Shown: positions 1 through 5,726, counted from the stretch's first letter. The stretch is 8,419 nt of DNA from Azoamicus sp964355565 (GCA_964355565.1 CAYHDJ010000005.1:1-8419), one strand, 5' to 3'. Made by a program: numbers and translations. Notes: generated by a model not told the origin, from the letters alone.

Positions 1-54
1 ACTCGCGACCCCAACCTTGGCAAGGTTGTACTCTACCAACTGAGCTATTCCCGC
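1..54 (-). tRNA. tRNA-Gly(GCC), 3' part cut off by the window edge
   Basis: Read on the minus strand from 54 to 1, the sequence has a 5' acceptor half GCGGGAA, the D-arm, and a 5-bp anticodon stem CAACC/GGTTG closing the loop TTGCCAA. The anticodon GCC is at 19-21, so this tRNA reads GGC and GGU. The D-stem closes with a G-U pair. The rest of the T-arm and the 3' acceptor half lie outside the window. It is the last visible member of the cluster gltX, tRNA-Ala, tRNA-Glu, tRNA-Ser, tRNA-Gly, all on one strand. Confidence 0.95.
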
Positions 55-84
55 AATTTTTAGGTTATACTGATTTTATTTTTA

Positions 85-173
85 CGGAGAGGCAGGGATT
101 TGAACCCTGGGAAGATACTTGTACCTTCAATGGTTTTCAAGACCATCGCATTAAACCACTCTGCCACCTCTCC
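85..173 (-). tRNA. tRNA-Ser(UGA)
   Basis: This is a class II tRNA with a long variable arm. The acceptor pair GGAGAGG/CCTCTCC is perfect. The anticodon stem ATGGT/ACCAT closes the loop CTTGAAA, with anticodon TGA at 137-139. The extra arm forms its own stem, and the T-stem CAGGG/CCCTG is perfect. The discriminator is G73 at 85, as expected for serine. The bases after it are TAA, so the CCA end is not encoded. It lies 10 bases from tRNA-Glu and 30 bases from tRNA-Gly, so the cluster is probably one transcript. Confidence 0.97.
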
Positions 174-183
174 ATTAAAAATT

Positions 184-255
184 CATCTCCAAGGGGACTT
201 GAACCCCTGTTTCCGCCGTGAAAGGGCGATGTCCTAACCACTAGACGATGGAGAC
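184..255 (-). tRNA. tRNA-Glu(UUC)
   Basis: The anticodon loop CTTTCAC carries TTC (220-222) on a CGCC/GGCG stem, followed by a T-arm with stem AGGGG/CCCCT. The acceptor GTCTCCA pairs with TGGAGAT, so the terminal pair is a G1-U72 wobble; E. coli has G-C here, as I recall. The discriminator is G73 at 184, and CCA is not encoded. It is the substrate of the GluRS encoded just upstream. gltX followed by tRNA-Ala and tRNA-Glu is a familiar gammaproteobacterial arrangement. Confidence 0.97.
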
Positions 256-263
256 ATATTTAA

Positions 264-338
264 TGGAGCTAGGCGGAATTGAACCGCCAACCTCTTGCAT
301 GCCATACAAATGCTCTATCCATTTTGAGCTATAGCCCC
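264..338 (-). tRNA. tRNA-Ala(GGC), overlapping the 3' end of gltX
   Basis: The acceptor GGGGCTA pairs with TAGCTCC and contains the G3-U70 wobble that is the main alanine identity element. The discriminator is A73 at 264. The anticodon loop ATGGCAT has GGC at 301-303, on a weak stem TTTGT/GCAAG with two G-U pairs. The T-stem GGCGG/CCGCC is perfect. CCA is not encoded. The first 24 bases (338 to 315) also encode the last residues and the stop codon of gltX, so RNase P cleavage at the tRNA 5' end and translation of gltX compete for the same RNA. It is 8 bases from tRNA-Glu. Confidence 0.96.
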
Positions 339-1730
339 ATTTTCATATTGTTTAATGATATTTCTAATTTTTTTTAAAAGCAATATCTTTCCAGTAAGAA
401 ATATTATATCATATATAGAATTTGGATTATTATTTCCTGTTATTAAAATTCTTAATGGAGTTGCTAATTTATTTAATGATATATTGTGTTCCGTTATTAT
501 ATTTGATATTATTTGCTTTATGTTTTCTATAGTCCATTTTATTTTAAGAGCTTTTATTTTTGAGTATAATTGTTTTAATATAGTTATTATTTCATTTGAA
601 AAAAACAAATTGACTAAATTTTTATCGATATTTATTTTTTCTGTATACAAAAAAGTATTTTGTATAATTATGTCTTCAAGAGTGTTTATTTTGTGTTTGT
701 TTACATCAATTAGAATTGATAGCTTTGGGCCAAGCATATAGTTTAATTCAAATTTTTTTTCTATTTCCAGAAGATGTATTATTAGTTTTTCATTTGAGTA
801 ACTTTTAATATAGTGTTTGTTTAGCCAAATCAATTTGCTTTTGTTCATCATACTTGGAGAACTACTTACATCTTTTATGTCAAATAAATTTATCATGTCT
901 TCTACGCTAAATATTTCTTTATTTTTATGAGCCCACCCTAGCCGTACAATGTAGTTTAATAATGCATCTGGCAAGAAACCGTGACATTTATAGTAATCTA
1001 TTCTAGATTCTTTGTCTCTTTTAGATAACGGTTTTTTATTTTCATCTAGTATCATGGGTAGATGTGCTAATTTTGGTACTTGTGCATGTAATGCATTAAA
1101 TATCAGTATTTGTTTTGGAGTATTCGATATATGATCGTCTCCACGTATTATATCAGTTATTTCAAAATCTATGTCGTCTATAACACTAGCTAGATTATAT
1201 GTTGGATGAAAATTGTTTTTAGCTATTATAAAATCATCTATTTCTAAATTAGATGTATCTATGTACCCTTTTATACAATCGTAAAATATTATCTTTTCTG
1301 TGCATTCTGTGTTTATCCTAATTACAAAATCACCTTTTTGTGATTGATTTGTTTTGCAAAATTTATCGTATTTGATGTTTTTTTTATTCATTACTTGATC
1401 ATTTTTTAACTGATTTAATCTCTCCTTAGTACAATAGCATTTATAAGCATAATTTGTTTTAATTAATGTTTCTATTATATTTTTATATCGTTTATATCTT
1501 TTAGATTGGAAAATTACATATTTTTTTGATTTTATGTTTAACCAATTTAGTATATATATTATATTGTTTGTATACATTGGTGAACTTCTGGTGTAATCTG
1601 TGTCATCTATTCTTATTAAAAATTCTCCATTATTTTTTGTAGCATGTAACCAAGAAAATAATGCCGTTCTAACGTTTCCTAGATGTATAAATCCTGTAGG
1701 GCTTGGAGCAAATCGTGTTTTTATATTCAT
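315..1730 (-). CDS. gltX: Glutamate--tRNA ligase (GluRS)
   Basis: This cytoplasmic class I synthetase activates glutamate with ATP and loads it onto tRNA-Glu. The protein is 471 residues, the same length as E. coli GluRS. The N-terminal FAPSPTGFIHLGN stretch holds the HIGH-type motif (H16-L-G-N19). IRIDDTD is at 39-45, the IIRGDDHISNTP substrate region is near 194-205, and the KMSKS-type motif LSKR is at 235-238. Cys98, Cys100 and Cys125 match three zinc ligands of the E. coli enzyme, but the position of the fourth, His127, is threonine. The C-terminal half is the helical anticodon-binding region, rich in Ile and Lys. The ATG at 1730 gives the standard N-terminus; no clear Shine-Dalgarno site precedes it. 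The last residues (AIAQNG) and the TAG stop are encoded inside the 5' end of tRNA-Ala. Transcription probably starts in the divergent region at 1763-1791. Identity is secure. Confidence 0.98.
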   Translation of the reverse strand: MNIKTRFAPSPTGFIHLGNVRTALFSWLHATKNNGEFLIRIDDTDYTRSSPMYTNNIIYILNWLNIKSKKYVIFQSKRYKRYKNIIETLIKTNYAYKCYCTKERLNQLKNDQVMNKKNIKYDKFCKTNQSQKGDFVIRINTECTEKIIFYDCIKGYIDTSNLEIDDFIIAKNNFHPTYNLASVIDDIDFEITDIIRGDDHISNTPKQILIFNALHAQVPKLAHLPMILDENKKPLSKRDKESRIDYYKCHGFLPDALLNYIVRLGWAHKNKEIFSVEDMINLFDIKDVSSSPSMMNKSKLIWLNKHYIKSYSNEKLIIHLLEIEKKFELNYMLGPKLSILIDVNKHKINTLEDIIIQNTFLYTEKINIDKNLVNLFFSNEIITILKQLYSKIKALKIKWTIENIKQIISNIITEHNISLNKLATPLRILITGNNNPNSIYDIIFLTGKILLLKKIRNIIKQYENGAIAQNG

Positions 1731-1747
1731 TTTCTGTTTTAAATTTG

Positions 1748-1775
1748 TTGTATATTTTTTATATTATGTTATAAT
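1748..1775 (+). promoter_or_regulatory. Candidate tRNA-Met promoter with extended -10
   Basis: TTGTAT (1748-1753), a 16-base spacer and TATAAT (1770-1775) form a sigma-70-like promoter. TG at 1767-1768 makes an extended -10 (TGnTATAAT). The predicted start near 1782 is about 34 bases before the tRNA-Met 5' end. It interleaves with the gltX promoter candidate on the other strand. Confidence 0.45.
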
Positions 1776-1791
1776 TATAAAAAAAAGTTAA
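1763..1791 (-). promoter_or_regulatory. Candidate gltX promoter
   Basis: On the minus strand, TTAACT (1791-1786) could be a -35 box. It is followed after 17 bases by CATAAT (1768-1763) as a -10 box, with a start point predicted near 1756 and a leader of about 26 bases to the gltX ATG. A second TATAAT on this strand (1779-1774) has no good -35. Such matches are frequent in A+T-rich DNA, so only the position upstream of gltX gives it weight. Confidence 0.33.
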
Positions 1792-1815
1792 GATTTGTTT
1801 GTATTTTTGCATAGT

Positions 1816-1889
1816 GGCTATGTAGCTCAGTTGGTTAGAGCACAGCACTCATAACGCTGATGTCGGTGGTTCAATTCCACTCATAGCCA
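1816..1889 (+). tRNA. tRNA-Met(CAU), probably elongator
   Basis: The acceptor GGCTATG/CATAGCC is perfectly paired, with discriminator A73 at 1889 and no encoded CCA. The anticodon CAT is at 1850-1852 in loop CTCATAA. A paired G1-C72 end and a GGCTA-type acceptor like the E. coli elongator tRNA-Met argue against an initiator. The acceptor differs from the GGCCCCT I recall for tRNA-Ile2, whose CAU is modified to lysidine, but Ile2 cannot be fully excluded from sequence alone. The anticodon stem CAGCA/CGCTG has an A31-C39 mismatch next to the loop. The variable loop and T-arm are almost identical to those of tRNA-Phe at 2101. Confidence 0.93.
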
Positions 1890-1900
1890 TAACATATTAA

Positions 1901-1930
1901 TTGTATGTAGTTTATTTTGCTTGGTATAAT
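1901..1930 (+). promoter_or_regulatory. Promoter-like site in the spacer
   Basis: TTGTAT (1901-1906), 18 bases, then TATAAT (1925-1930) preceded by TG at 1922-1923 gives another extended -10. It has the same box pair as the tRNA-Met promoter candidate. The predicted start is near 1937, either 164 bases upstream of tRNA-Phe or at the head of an unknown short RNA. Confidence 0.35.
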
Positions 1931-2017
1931 TTAATAATATTGATTTTTGTTTGATCTTAAATTATAGTAATATAATGTATTTTATTTTAAAATGTTTTCT
2001 TGGCAGATAAACGGTTT

Positions 2018-2042
2018 AATAAATTATATTTTATTTTTTTTT
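2018..2042 (+). terminator. Weak terminator-like hairpin and T run
   Basis: AATAAA (2018-2023) can pair with TTTATT (2030-2035) over a 6-base loop, followed by T bases to 2042. The stem is all A/T and therefore weak; in this composition it may be chance. Confidence 0.2.
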
Positions 2043-2100
2043 GAAATTAGTGATTGTTCAATTTTTTCTTATATAGTAAACTGCATTATTAAAAATTGTT

Positions 2101-2173
2101 GGCCAGATAGCTCAGTTGGTAGAGCAAAGGACTGAAAATCCTTGTGTCGGTGGTTCGATTCCACTTCTGGCCA
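2101..2173 (+). tRNA. tRNA-Phe(GAA)
   Basis: The acceptor GGCCAGA/TCTGGCC is perfect, with discriminator A73 at 2173 and no encoded CCA. The anticodon stem AAGGA/TCCTT closes the loop CTGAAAA, with GAA at 2134-2136. The T-stem is GGTGG/CCACT with one G-U pair, the same T-arm as tRNA-Met. The permease ATG follows only 9 bases after A73, so both genes almost certainly share a transcript. Confidence 0.97.
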
Positions 2174-2182
2174 TGTTTAATT

Positions 2183-3403
2183 ATGAGAATAAATATTTTT
2201 AGTAGAGTAATTGGTGCTATATTTTTTATATCTGGAACTTCTATAGGCGCCGGTATGCTTGGATTACCAATTAAAACGATTGGTATTAGTTTTTTGTTTG
2301 TGTTACTATTGTTTCTAGTTGTTTTAATTTTGATGTTTTTTTCATCAGTGGCTATGTTAGAAATTTCGCTATGGTTGCCTGGCAGCACAAATATACTGAG
2401 TGTATCAAATTTAGTTTTTGGTAAATTTTTTAGTTTTTTTGTTGGATTAATTTATGTGTGTTTTTTATATTCCTTAATGGCAGCTTATATATCTGGTGGA
2501 TCTACTATGGTATCTGACTTATTAGTCATTAATCATGAAACTGTGTTTTATGATATTTTTTTTTCTTTTTTATTTATAATACCGTTTTTTTTAATTGTAT
2601 TTTTTGGTATTAATTTTAGCGATTACATAAATAGACTTTTTTTTATATTTTTAATATTTTTATATTTGTTTCTTACTTTTAATCTTGTTGAGTTTTTAGA
2701 ATTTAAAATTTTTGATTTTAAATTTTTAGATGAAAGTTTAAGTGTTTTTTCTTTGCCAATTATTGTCACATCTTTTGGGTATAGTCTTTTGATTCCGTCT
2801 TTAAAGACTTATTTATTTAATAATATCAGGTTTTTACTAATATCTATTATTTTTGGTAGTCTGATTCCTTTTTTTGTATATATAGTTTGGGAATATTTTA
2901 TTTATTCTTTTTTATTTAATATTAGTAATAAATTGTTTGTGCAAACATTATTTGGATATGGCAATCCTGCAGATAAATTAATAGTTTTGATTGGCAATAA
3001 TAATGTTGTTATTTTATATGCAATTTCGTTTTTTTCCTTAGTTGCATTAATAAGTTCTTTGATTGGAGTTGCTGTAAGTTTGTATGATTTTTTTTTTGAT
3101 CTTTTATGTTTGCAGAAAATCAATGTTAAGCATAGGTTTTTTGTGTCGTTTTTAGTATTTTTTATTCCATTGTTTTTAAGTGTATTTTTTATAAATGGTT
3201 TTATGGTGTTTTTATCGTATGCTGGAGCATTTGCATCTATTTTGTTAATAATTTTTCCAACCTATACTTTGTGGTATGGGAGGTATATAAAAAAATTTGA
3301 TTACAGTTATGTGCTTTTTGGTGGTAAAATTATGTTGTTCATTTTATTGTTTTTTGGGTTTTTAGTATTTTTTGTTGATTTATTTTATAAATATTTTATA
3401 TAG
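2183..3403 (+). CDS. Aromatic amino acid permease, HAAAP family (TyrP/Mtr-like)
   Basis: This 406-residue inner-membrane protein is about as long as E. coli TyrP. Proton-driven import of tyrosine, tryptophan or phenylalanine is the known role of the family; the exact substrate cannot be read here. Family signs are GTSIGAGMLGLP at 18-29 in the first helix, the region around AAYISGGS (100-107), TSFGYSLLIPSL at 196-207, and SSLIGVAVSLYDFFFD at 291-306. About eleven hydrophobic segments are separated by short loops, and the protein is very rich in Phe, Leu and Ile. The frame is open back to 2144, inside tRNA-Phe, but the ATG at 2183 begins the family's usual N-terminus and is the only start outside the tRNA. 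There is no Shine-Dalgarno site: the 9-base leader follows the tRNA 3' end. The gene ends in TAG 69 bases before rpsA. The likely role is uptake of aromatic amino acids from a host or rich surroundings. Confidence 0.88.
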   Translation: MRINIFSRVIGAIFFISGTSIGAGMLGLPIKTIGISFLFVLLLFLVVLILMFFSSVAMLEISLWLPGSTNILSVSNLVFGKFFSFFVGLIYVCFLYSLMAAYISGGSTMVSDLLVINHETVFYDIFFSFLFIIPFFLIVFFGINFSDYINRLFFIFLIFLYLFLTFNLVEFLEFKIFDFKFLDESLSVFSLPIIVTSFGYSLLIPSLKTYLFNNIRFLLISIIFGSLIPFFVYIVWEYFIYSFLFNISNKLFVQTLFGYGNPADKLIVLIGNNNVVILYAISFFSLVALISSLIGVAVSLYDFFFDLLCLQKINVKHRFFVSFLVFFIPLFLSVFFINGFMVFLSYAGAFASILLIIFPTYTLWYGRYIKKFDYSYVLFGGKIMLFILLFFGFLVFFVDLFYKYFI

Positions 3404-3438
3404 TTTTAAAAATTGGTGTATTTTTGCATTTTATTTTA

Positions 3439-3444
3439 TATAAT
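3439..3444 (+). promoter_or_regulatory. Possible rpsA -10 box
   Basis: TATAAT lies in the 69-base gap between the permease and rpsA. TTGGTG at 3413-3418 could be a -35, but the 20-base spacing is too long to be convincing. The predicted start near 3451 would give a leader of about 20 bases holding the Shine-Dalgarno site. rpsA may also be read from the upstream transcript. Confidence 0.3.
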
Positions 3445-3459
3445 ACTTATATTTAATTT

Positions 3460-3464
3460 AAGGA
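3460..3464 (+). promoter_or_regulatory. Shine-Dalgarno site of rpsA
   Basis: AAGGA, 8 bases before the ATG at 3473, is the best ribosome binding site in the window. It fixes the rpsA start and rules out the longer frame beginning with TTG at 3413. Confidence 0.8.
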
Positions 3465-3472
3465 AATGTTTT

Positions 3473-5143
3473 ATGATAGATGATAATTTTTGCAGTTTGT
3501 TTAATAAAGTTTTAAAAAATCCTAATATTTATCCTGGAGCGTTAGTTATCGGAGAAGTTACTGAAATTAATAATAATTTTGTTACTATTAACGCTTTTTT
3601 AAAATCTGATGGTTATATACCTATTTCGCAATTTTTTGATGAGAATGGGAAGTTAGAGATTGGTGTTGGTGACAAAGTTGAGGTAGTTATAGAATATTTA
3701 GAAGATTTGTGTGGTGATATTAAATTATCTAGAGAAAAAGCTAAAAGAATTAGAGCTTGGGAAGAATTGGAGCGAATTTATAAGTCTAATGATATTGTTT
3801 GTGGGTATGTTACAGCAAAGGTCAAGGGTGGTTTTACCGTTAAAATAGATGTTATAAAAGCTTTTTTGCCTGGGTCATTGGTTTCATTTAAATCTGCTAT
3901 AGATTCTGATGAAATTAAAGGTAAGGAATTAAAGTTTAAAATAATAAAGTTAGAAAAAAAGAAAAATAACATAGTGCTATCTCAAAAATTTATTTTGGAA
4001 GAAAAAAACATTAAAGGTTTTCAAAGCTTATTATCTAAAATGAATGAGGGTGATATTATATCAGGTTTTGTTAAAAATGTAACTGATTATGGGGCCTTTA
4101 TAGATTTAGGTGGTATAGATGGTTTATTACATATAACTGACATGTCTTGGAAAAGAGTGAAGCATCCAAATAATATATTAAAAATTGGCGATGAAATTAA
4201 AGTAAAGGTTTTAAGGTTTGATAAGGATACAAATAGAGTATCTTTAGGATTTAAACAATTAACCCAGGATCCTTGGGAAATAATTAAAGCTAAATACAAA
4301 GAAGGCATGTTGGTAAATGGTATTGTTACTAATATAACTGATTATGGATGTTTTGTAGAATTGGAAGATGGCATAGAAGGATTAGTTCATTTGTCTGAAA
4401 TGGATTGGACTAATAAAAATGTAAATCCAAACAAAGTGGTTAAACATGGTATGAGAGTTTCAGTTTCTATTTTAGATATAAATATTGATAGACGTAGAAT
4501 TTCTTTAGGGCTTAAGCAATGCACTGATAATCCATGGGCATCTTTTTTCAAGAATTATAAAGTTGGGGATATAGTTAATGGCAAAATAAAATCTATTACT
4601 GATTTTGGAATATTTTTGGAATTAGTTGGTAGTATAGATGGGCTAGTTCATTTGTCTGATGTAGCATGGGATAATTTTGGTGATAATGTTTTGAAGGATT
4701 ATAAAAAGGGTGAAGAAATAGATGCGGTTATTCTTGGTATAGATGTTGATAGGGAGCGAATTTCTTTAGGTATAAAACAATTAACTATAGATCCATTTTT
4801 AAATTATATATCTAGTTATGTAAAAGGTAGTATAGTTGATTGTTTTATTTCTAAAAAATTAGAAAAAGGTTTTATTGTAAGGTTAAATGACAAAGTAGAT
4901 GGGTTTTTAAAAGTTAATGATATTTTTTATAACAAATTTGTCAGAAAGTTTGGTGAGTCTGATGATAAAGTTTTTATAAAAGCTAGAATAATTAATATAG
5001 ATAAAAAAAATAGGAATATAATCTTGGTTGTAAAAAGCGATTCTGAATATGTAAAAGGAGATGGAATAAACAAAGTTGATAAATATGCTAAAAGTCAGAA
5101 GAATAAGCCTACGCTAGGAGACTTACTTAAAAAACAAATATAA
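3473..5143 (+). CDS. rpsA: 30S ribosomal protein S1
   Basis: S1 binds mRNA on the 30S subunit and helps load structured or weakly initiated messages. The protein is 556 residues, next to 557 in E. coli, and keeps all six OB-fold S1 domains: about 21-87, 106-172, 192-262, 277-349, 364-436 and 451-521. Domains 3 to 5 are the most typical, with TDYGAF/TDYGCF/TDFGIF strands, G-L-x-H-x-[ST] centres and RVSLGFKQL/RRISLGLKQ/RISLGIKQL ends. Domains 1 and 2, which bind the ribosome, and domain 6 are more diverged, as usual. A basic linker and TLGDLLKKQI end the chain. The ATG at 3473 is chosen because AAGGA precedes it and the E. coli-like N-terminus starts there. The TAA stop is followed at once by a hairpin terminator. 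Keeping full-length S1 suits a genome where most genes lack a Shine-Dalgarno site. Confidence 0.98.
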   Translation: MIDDNFCSLFNKVLKNPNIYPGALVIGEVTEINNNFVTINAFLKSDGYIPISQFFDENGKLEIGVGDKVEVVIEYLEDLCGDIKLSREKAKRIRAWEELERIYKSNDIVCGYVTAKVKGGFTVKIDVIKAFLPGSLVSFKSAIDSDEIKGKELKFKIIKLEKKKNNIVLSQKFILEEKNIKGFQSLLSKMNEGDIISGFVKNVTDYGAFIDLGGIDGLLHITDMSWKRVKHPNNILKIGDEIKVKVLRFDKDTNRVSLGFKQLTQDPWEIIKAKYKEGMLVNGIVTNITDYGCFVELEDGIEGLVHLSEMDWTNKNVNPNKVVKHGMRVSVSILDINIDRRRISLGLKQCTDNPWASFFKNYKVGDIVNGKIKSITDFGIFLELVGSIDGLVHLSDVAWDNFGDNVLKDYKKGEEIDAVILGIDVDRERISLGIKQLTIDPFLNYISSYVKGSIVDCFISKKLEKGFIVRLNDKVDGFLKVNDIFYNKFVRKFGESDDKVFIKARIINIDKKNRNIILVVKSDSEYVKGDGINKVDKYAKSQKNKPTLGDLLKKQI

Positions 5144-5144
5144 T

Positions 5145-5173
5145 AAAATATACAGGAGATACCTGTATATTTT
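5145..5173. terminator. Bidirectional hairpin terminator between rpsA and ibaG
   Basis: AAAATATACAGG (5145-5156) and CCTGTATATTTT (5162-5173) form a perfect 12-bp stem with loop AGATA. Each strand has A bases before and T bases after a G/C core, so it can stop transcription both ways. It starts one base after the rpsA stop and ends three bases before the ibaG stop, and so serves both convergent units. Confidence 0.85.
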
Positions 5174-5176
5174 AAT

Positions 5177-5422
5177 TTAGTCTTTATTTTCTAGAACCCA
5201 TTCATTATGTGTATAGGTTTTAAAACTTATGGCGTGTATTGATTTGTTTGTTATATAGCTGCCAATTATGTCATATATCATTTGTTGTCTTTCTATGAGT
5301 TCTTTGTTTTCAAATGAATCTGAAACTATGATTGCATTGAAATATTTATTATCATTAGTAAATATTTTTAAAACTACATCTGGAAATTTTTTTGAAATGC
5401 TATCTGTTAGTGTTTGTTTCAT
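5177..5422 (-). CDS. ibaG: BolA-family protein IbaG
   Basis: This is a small (81 residues) cytoplasmic BolA-type protein. Family members pair with monothiol glutaredoxins and bind or pass iron-sulphur clusters; IbaG of E. coli is linked to acid stress, and its gene follows mlaB. The core SIHAISFKTYTHNEW (61-75) matches the E. coli IbaG segment and contains the conserved ligand-type His63. The length fits E. coli IbaG (84). AAAGG at 5436-5432 lies 9 bases before the ATG, one of the few good ribosome sites here. The gene overlaps the end of mlaB by 23 bases and is the last of its transcription unit. In E. coli murA comes next; here the bidirectional terminator does. No glutaredoxin gene is visible. 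Confidence 0.88.
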   Translation of the reverse strand: MKQTLTDSISKKFPDVVLKIFTNDNKYFNAIIVSDSFENKELIERQQMIYDIIGSYITNKSIHAISFKTYTHNEWVLENKD

Positions 5423-5726
5423 GTGTTTTTACCTTTTTTTGAATTATATTGTTTAGATTATATACCTTACTAAGTTCAATTAGTAAAGGTGGAATGTTCA
5501 TAAAAAATATTTGTTTATTTGTTTTCAGGGCATATTTTATATAATTTATTATAAATAGTAATACGCTGCTATTAGATTTATATAAATTTTTAAAATCAAT
5601 TTCAACAGTTTCAATATTTTTTGTTTTTTCTATACATGAATTTAACGTTTGAACTATATTATCAAATGTTATGAATCCTGATATAATAAGCTTATTTTTA
5701 TCTAATATTATGCTTGGACTTTTCAT
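5400..5726 (-). CDS. mlaB: MlaB, STAS-domain subunit of the Mla phospholipid transporter
   Basis: This cytoplasmic 108-residue protein is a single STAS domain. In E. coli, MlaB binds the ATPase MlaF and supports assembly and activity of the MlaFEDB complex. The chain aligns without gaps to the E. coli C-terminal half as I recall it: VEIDFKNLYKSNSSVLLF at 41-58, and LSKVYNLNNII at 85-95 against LAKLYNL. The STAS residue Thr52 of E. coli corresponds to Ser53, with Asn52 in place of Asp. The start overlaps the mlaC stop as ATGA (5726-5723), so translation is probably coupled; no Shine-Dalgarno site is present. The last 23 bases overlap ibaG. The sequence is diverged, so position in the operon carries part of the call. 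Confidence 0.85.
   Translation of the reverse strand: MKSPSIILDKNKLIISGFITFDNIVQTLNSCIEKTKNIETVEIDFKNLYKSNSSVLLFIINYIKYALKTNKQIFFMNIPPLLIELSKVYNLNNIIQKKVKTHETNTNR

Larger units (their letters stand above)
1890..2100. other. Spacer of 211 bases with no recognised gene
   Basis: This stretch between tRNA-Met and tRNA-Phe has no coding frame I can support on either strand. It holds promoter-like boxes (TTGTAT 1901 with TATAAT 1925; TTGTTT 1947 with TATAAT 1971; TATAGT 2072), a less A+T-rich patch around 2001-2014, and an A/T hairpin followed by a T run at 2018-2042. I compared it in mind with 4.5S, 6S, tmRNA and RNase P RNA and see none of their signatures. It may be decayed sequence plus the tRNA-Phe promoter, or contain a small RNA. 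Confidence 0.5.

Noticed and set aside
355..741. Plus-strand frame of 128 codons
   Set aside because: Antisense to gltX, with no family resemblance; low-G+C antisense frames of this size are expected.
1931..2042. 4.5S RNA, 6S RNA or tmRNA in the spacer
   Set aside because: None of their conserved cores or base-paired ends is present.
2144..2182. Longer permease start inside tRNA-Phe
   Set aside because: The 13 extra residues are translated tRNA sequence and do not belong to the family's N-terminus; the ATG at 2183 fits.
2089..2388. Minus-strand frame of 99 codons overlapping tRNA-Phe and the permease start
   Set aside because: Its first-listed region reads through the permease and its end (WNRTTDTRIFSPLLYQLSYL) is the well-known false translation of an antisense tRNA-Phe gene.
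3413..3472. Longer rpsA start with 20 extra residues
   Set aside because: The TTG start has no ribosome site, and the ATG at 3473 has AAGGA at good spacing and the standard S1 N-terminus.
5723..5725. TGA read as tryptophan (altered code)
   Set aside because: TGA ends mlaC at the expected length and all conserved Trp positions I checked use TGG.
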